Below, in pieces: positions 58,179-60,638 of a stretch of 60,638 nucleotides of DNA (positions are counted from its first letter, which is position 1; each line of letters begins with the position of its first letter). The notes under the pieces were generated by a model, which saw only the letters and a program-made list of their open reading frames with translations, was not told the DNA's origin and ran no database searches. Origin of the DNA: Gammaproteobacteria bacterium (GTDB taxonomy: Bacteria; Pseudomonadota; Gammaproteobacteria; JADZEE01); NCBI GenBank assembly GCA_020850735.1, contig JADZEE010000087.1, forward strand, positions 1 through 60,638, written 5' to 3'. Both the position numbers and the translations under genes were made by a program.

Positions 58179-60587
58179 TTACCCAGAAGTCCCGCCCCGC
58201 AAGTCGCGATCGATGGGGTTCTGGTCCGTGGGGTGGTTTGTCATTGGGTCGATCTCGTCTCTGAGTTGGTAAGCCAGACACATGGTGGTGAGGGTGGTGT
58301 AGCCGTGCCACATGAGCTGGTGGCCCGGTGGGGGGTCGTTGTTGCGGTTGAGGTAGCCGCCGAGAATCGCCACGATGCGCACGGCCTCGCCGAGCTGGTT
58401 GGGTCTATCGCGTCCCCGGGATTGGGCGAAGTCGCCGATGACTCTGAGTTCGACATCGGAGAACAGGATCTGCGGTGGCAGCTCGGGCGCTTCGCGGCCG
58501 AGCAAAGTCATCAGCATCACGCGCCAGGCGATGACCATGCGAATGGCGATGGCGCGCTCGAGCCGCTCGGCCGTGTGGTGGCCGAGCTCATCGATGTTGC
58601 AGCCGGACTTCAGCACCCGGTGCCAGTCTTCGATACGCCAGCGCAGGCTGTACCAACTCAGGATCTGCGCGGCCTGCTCGGCGGTGTCCACCGTCAGCGT
58701 CGTCAGCACGAACCACTCGATGGGCTTCTCGCCGTTCGGCGGCGAACTCTCCACGGCATGCACGACGGTGACGGGCAGCGTCTCCTGCGCATCCCTTGGC
58801 GCCTTGGCATCGCGTAGGATCTCGAGGCGGCGATAGCGCAGTACAAGCTCTGCCGTGCGGGGCGTTCGTCCGATGCGCGCTTGGCGCTTGCTGCTCTTGG
58901 TGCGCGCACTCTGACGGGTGACATCGAGGGCGACCGTGCCGCCGGGCTCGGTAGCGCGTAGTGCCTCAAACAGCCGCCCCTGGCCGTCCGGCAGGCGTCG
59001 GTCGTGCTTGGCGCGCACCACCAGTGCCACGTTGGGCGTGCGCTGCTGTTCGGCGAACAACTCGTAGAAGTCCGCTTCGCGGTCGACGACGTTGATGATG
59101 CGGGTCTTGGGCAACGCCTCGGCCAGGGTCGCACAATCGCGCAGGCTGCCAATCCAGCGCACGCTCTTCTTCTCCTTCTCCTTCTTCTCGTTGGCCGATG
59201 CCGGGGCTGCGCGCTTGGGCTCGGGCGCCTCGAACCGAGTGCGCAACACCCCCAGCGGCAGCCCATCGGTCGTCACCGCCAGGGTCGAGTGCAGATGCAG
59301 CCCGCGGCTCAGGGCGCCGGTCTGGTTGGTGCCGATCACCCCGAGCCCCGTCGTCTGCGGATGGCTCGTGAAGTTCACATCCGTGCCGTCGGTGATGCAC
59401 AGCACCGTCGACTGCGCCTGCATCCGCCTGAGGGTGCGCTCGCGGTGGGGTTTGAGGATGTTCTGCGGGGTGACTTCGGAATCCGCTGGTTGATCGATCA
59501 GCCGGTAATAGCCCTTCACCGCCGGCCAATCCTCCTTGGCCACCGCCGTGAAGGCGCGCATCGGCTCCTCGGCCTGACGTCGAGCGCTCTCTACCAATCG
59601 TCGACTCCGTCTTGGGTCACCGAGCGGTGCGCCGCCGAACTCATGTTCGGCCCAGTGCACCCCGTCCAGACCTTCTCCCGGCTCCAGCGGCCCATCGTCC
59701 GTGGGCGGGGGTGGGCCGACCCCCAAGCGCGCTCGCCAATCGGCTTCGAGCTCATAGACATAGATCGCCTTCACCGTCTCGCCCGCCCGATGGGTGCGAT
59801 CCTGCCGGCCCCGGCCGCTACTCGCGCCGAGATAGCGCCAGTTCGACGCCTTGAGGCTCACGCCCGAATGCGGGGGTTCGACAAACGTCTCGACCAGCCA
59901 CGGACGGTAACCATAGCGCGTCTCGAAGTCCGCACCCAAGCGCCGCAGCACACGCCCGAGGACGTGCGAGGCGAGATGGCGACAGTGAACCTCGGGTCGG
60001 ATCAGAAAACGGGTCAACCCCACGATCCGGTGCAGCTGGGCCTCACGCCGTGCCGCATCCCAGCCGATCCACTGATCGCGCGGCGAAAGCGACAGCGCCG
60101 CCGCCGCGAAACCGATCGCGCCGAGCCAGCCGTGCGCCGAGTGAATCAGGTAGCGCAGTTGACAGCCCACCAGCGGCCCTGCCCCCCGCGGATGTTCCCG
60201 CGCCATGAGCTCGTTCCACAGGGCCCTATGCGCGTCGTTCTCGACCAGCATCAGCTCGAGGTCGATGAGCTCAGCAACCTCAGCGGGGACCGCCTGCGGT
60301 GGCGGCACAGGTTGCTTGAGGCGGCGCGCTCGGGGTCGCCCTGGCGCCGTCCGTGGCGCGGGCAGCACCACCTGACCCGCCCGCTCGAGCGCGCGCAGCG
60401 CCTTCAAACAACCTGCTCGTTGAGCGCGTCCCCGGCCGTCGACAAAATCAAACTCGGCGCAGACCCGATCCGCCAGCGCCGTCCGATGCGCCTCCGGCGA
60501 CTCGCGCAGCAAGGCGAGCACACGCGCCACACCCTGCGGCTGGCTCAGCGTACGCTTGATCTGGCTCTGTGCTCGCACACCGCCCAC
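58179..60587 (-). CDS. DruA (DUF4338)-Tn5-type transposase fusion
   Basis: 802 residues from GTG 60587 (GTG 60578 also possible). Residues about 1-95: a winged-helix-like region and a Pro/Arg linker. Residues about 100-285: a DruA/DUF4338 domain ('LVGCQLRYLIHS', 'WIGWDAARREAQLHRIVG', 'HCRHLASHVLGRVLRRLGADF', shortened here to 'HLASHVLGRVLRRLGADF', and 'WLVETFVEP', 'ASNWRYLG'). Residues about 310-802: an IS4/IS50-type transposase with the DNA-binding domain ('WAEHEFGGAPLGDPRRSRRL'), catalytic Asp400 ('LCITDGTDVNF'), Asp502 ('VVDREADFYELF') and Glu653 in the YREK-like region ('WRIEDWHRVLKSG'), and a C-terminal dimerisation part. The reading frame has no interruption. The DruA domain is known from the Druantia defence systems; its role in transposition is not established. 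Confidence 0.92.
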   Translation of the reverse strand: MGGVRAQSQIKRTLSQPQGVARVLALLRESPEAHRTALADRVCAEFDFVDGRGRAQRAGCLKALRALERAGQVVLPAPRTAPGRPRARRLKQPVPPPQAVPAEVAELIDLELMLVENDAHRALWNELMAREHPRGAGPLVGCQLRYLIHSAHGWLGAIGFAAAALSLSPRDQWIGWDAARREAQLHRIVGLTRFLIRPEVHCRHLASHVLGRVLRRLGADFETRYGYRPWLVETFVEPPHSGVSLKASNWRYLGASSGRGRQDRTHRAGETVKAIYVYELEADWRARLGVGPPPPTDDGPLEPGEGLDGVHWAEHEFGGAPLGDPRRSRRLVESARRQAEEPMRAFTAVAKEDWPAVKGYYRLIDQPADSEVTPQNILKPHRERTLRRMQAQSTVLCITDGTDVNFTSHPQTTGLGVIGTNQTGALSRGLHLHSTLAVTTDGLPLGVLRTRFEAPEPKRAAPASANEKKEKEKKSVRWIGSLRDCATLAEALPKTRIINVVDREADFYELFAEQQRTPNVALVVRAKHDRRLPDGQGRLFEALRATEPGGTVALDVTRQSARTKSSKRQARIGRTPRTAELVLRYRRLEILRDAKAPRDAQETLPVTVVHAVESSPPNGEKPIEWFVLTTLTVDTAEQAAQILSWYSLRWRIEDWHRVLKSGCNIDELGHHTAERLERAIAIRMVIAWRVMLMTLLGREAPELPPQILFSDVELRVIGDFAQSRGRDRPNQLGEAVRIVAILGGYLNRNNDPPPGHQLMWHGYTTLTTMCLAYQLRDEIDPMTNHPTDQNPIDRDLRGGTSG

Positions 60588-60619
60588 AGTAGCGGCGCGA
60601 GACGCCTTTGTCCAGCATC

Positions 60620-60638
60620 AGATGTGGGTATAGGGCAG
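60620..60638. repeat. Right terminal inverted repeat of the IS
   Basis: Read from 60638 on the minus strand this is CTGCCCTATACCCACATCT (ending at 60620). It pairs with the left end at 58172-58190. It coincides with the last base of the window. Confidence 0.8.

Larger units (their letters stand above)
58172..60638 (-). mobile_element. Complete Tn5/IS4-like insertion sequence
   Basis: The element is bounded by related ends: CTGTCCTTTACCCAGAAGT (58172-58190, reading rightwards) and CTGCCCTATACCCACATC (60638-60621, reading leftwards on the minus strand). Of 19 aligned positions 14 agree, and both resemble the Tn5 outside end (CTGACTCTTATACACAAGT). One gene fills it. The transposase stop (58181-58179) is inside the left repeat. 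The element looks intact and may still be mobile. About 2.47 kb long. Confidence 0.85.

Overview
The window reads as a block of core chromosome from a GC-rich gammaproteobacterium, flanked on both sides by tRNA-associated islands. AlgZ/AlgR next to argH, Rsd, RsmE, YggX, PtsP (EI-Ntr), AsmA and a Zur/ZnuABC locus all fit a gammaproteobacterium. The base composition and the mixture of genes would suit a sulfur-oxidiser relative (Acidiferrobacterales or Ectothiorhodospiraceae-like), but the genus is an inference. Gene density is high, with many ATGA or GTGA overlaps.

Left island (1-5966, visibly less GC-rich). All genes are on the minus strand. A complete tRNA-Phe (5967-6042) has a decayed site-specific integrase just beyond its 3' end. 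Next come a DUF4143-type ATPase, an internally deleted ISAzo13-like transposase, a wHTH-nucleotidyltransferase/HEPN pair of toxin-antitoxin type, and an ABC-type ATPase followed by a TOPRIM (DUF4276-like) protein. The last two sit directly upstream of the start of a type I restriction methylase (hsdM) that runs off the left edge. This is a defence island.

Core block (5967-57587). A minus-strand operon argH - MazG-like - asmA - SRPBCC protein - mutY - yggX leads towards the tRNA. It is divergent from algZ/algR. Then follow bioA-rsmE, a TerB-like gene, rsd, two transmembrane Ser/Thr kinases around a methyltransferase and a VPLPA-CTERM protein, an MscS channel, a DAHP synthase, and a zinc locus. 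In the zinc locus a near-perfect Zur box lies between a TonB receptor module and znuA-znuC-znuB-metallohydrolase-zur. After small exported proteins come an enolase-superfamily epimerase, a KamA-like radical SAM protein, a CBS protein and an RND efflux pair. A four-gene set follows: C39-like peptidase, RLAN/RimK-type ATP-grasp ligase, GCS2-like ligase and N-formylglutamate amidohydrolase-like protein. It looks like a dedicated amide-bond making and trimming pathway. The block ends with a translationally coupled TPP enzyme - glycosyltransferase - MtfA set, ptsP and a ring-cleaving dioxygenase.

Right boundary (57588-60638). A fragment holding only the 3' half of a CAT-anticodon tRNA has the form expected of an attachment-site duplication left by a second island. 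Beyond it are gene debris and a complete Tn5/IS4-like insertion element. Its transposase carries an N-terminal DruA (DUF4338) domain, and its right end coincides with the last base of the window.
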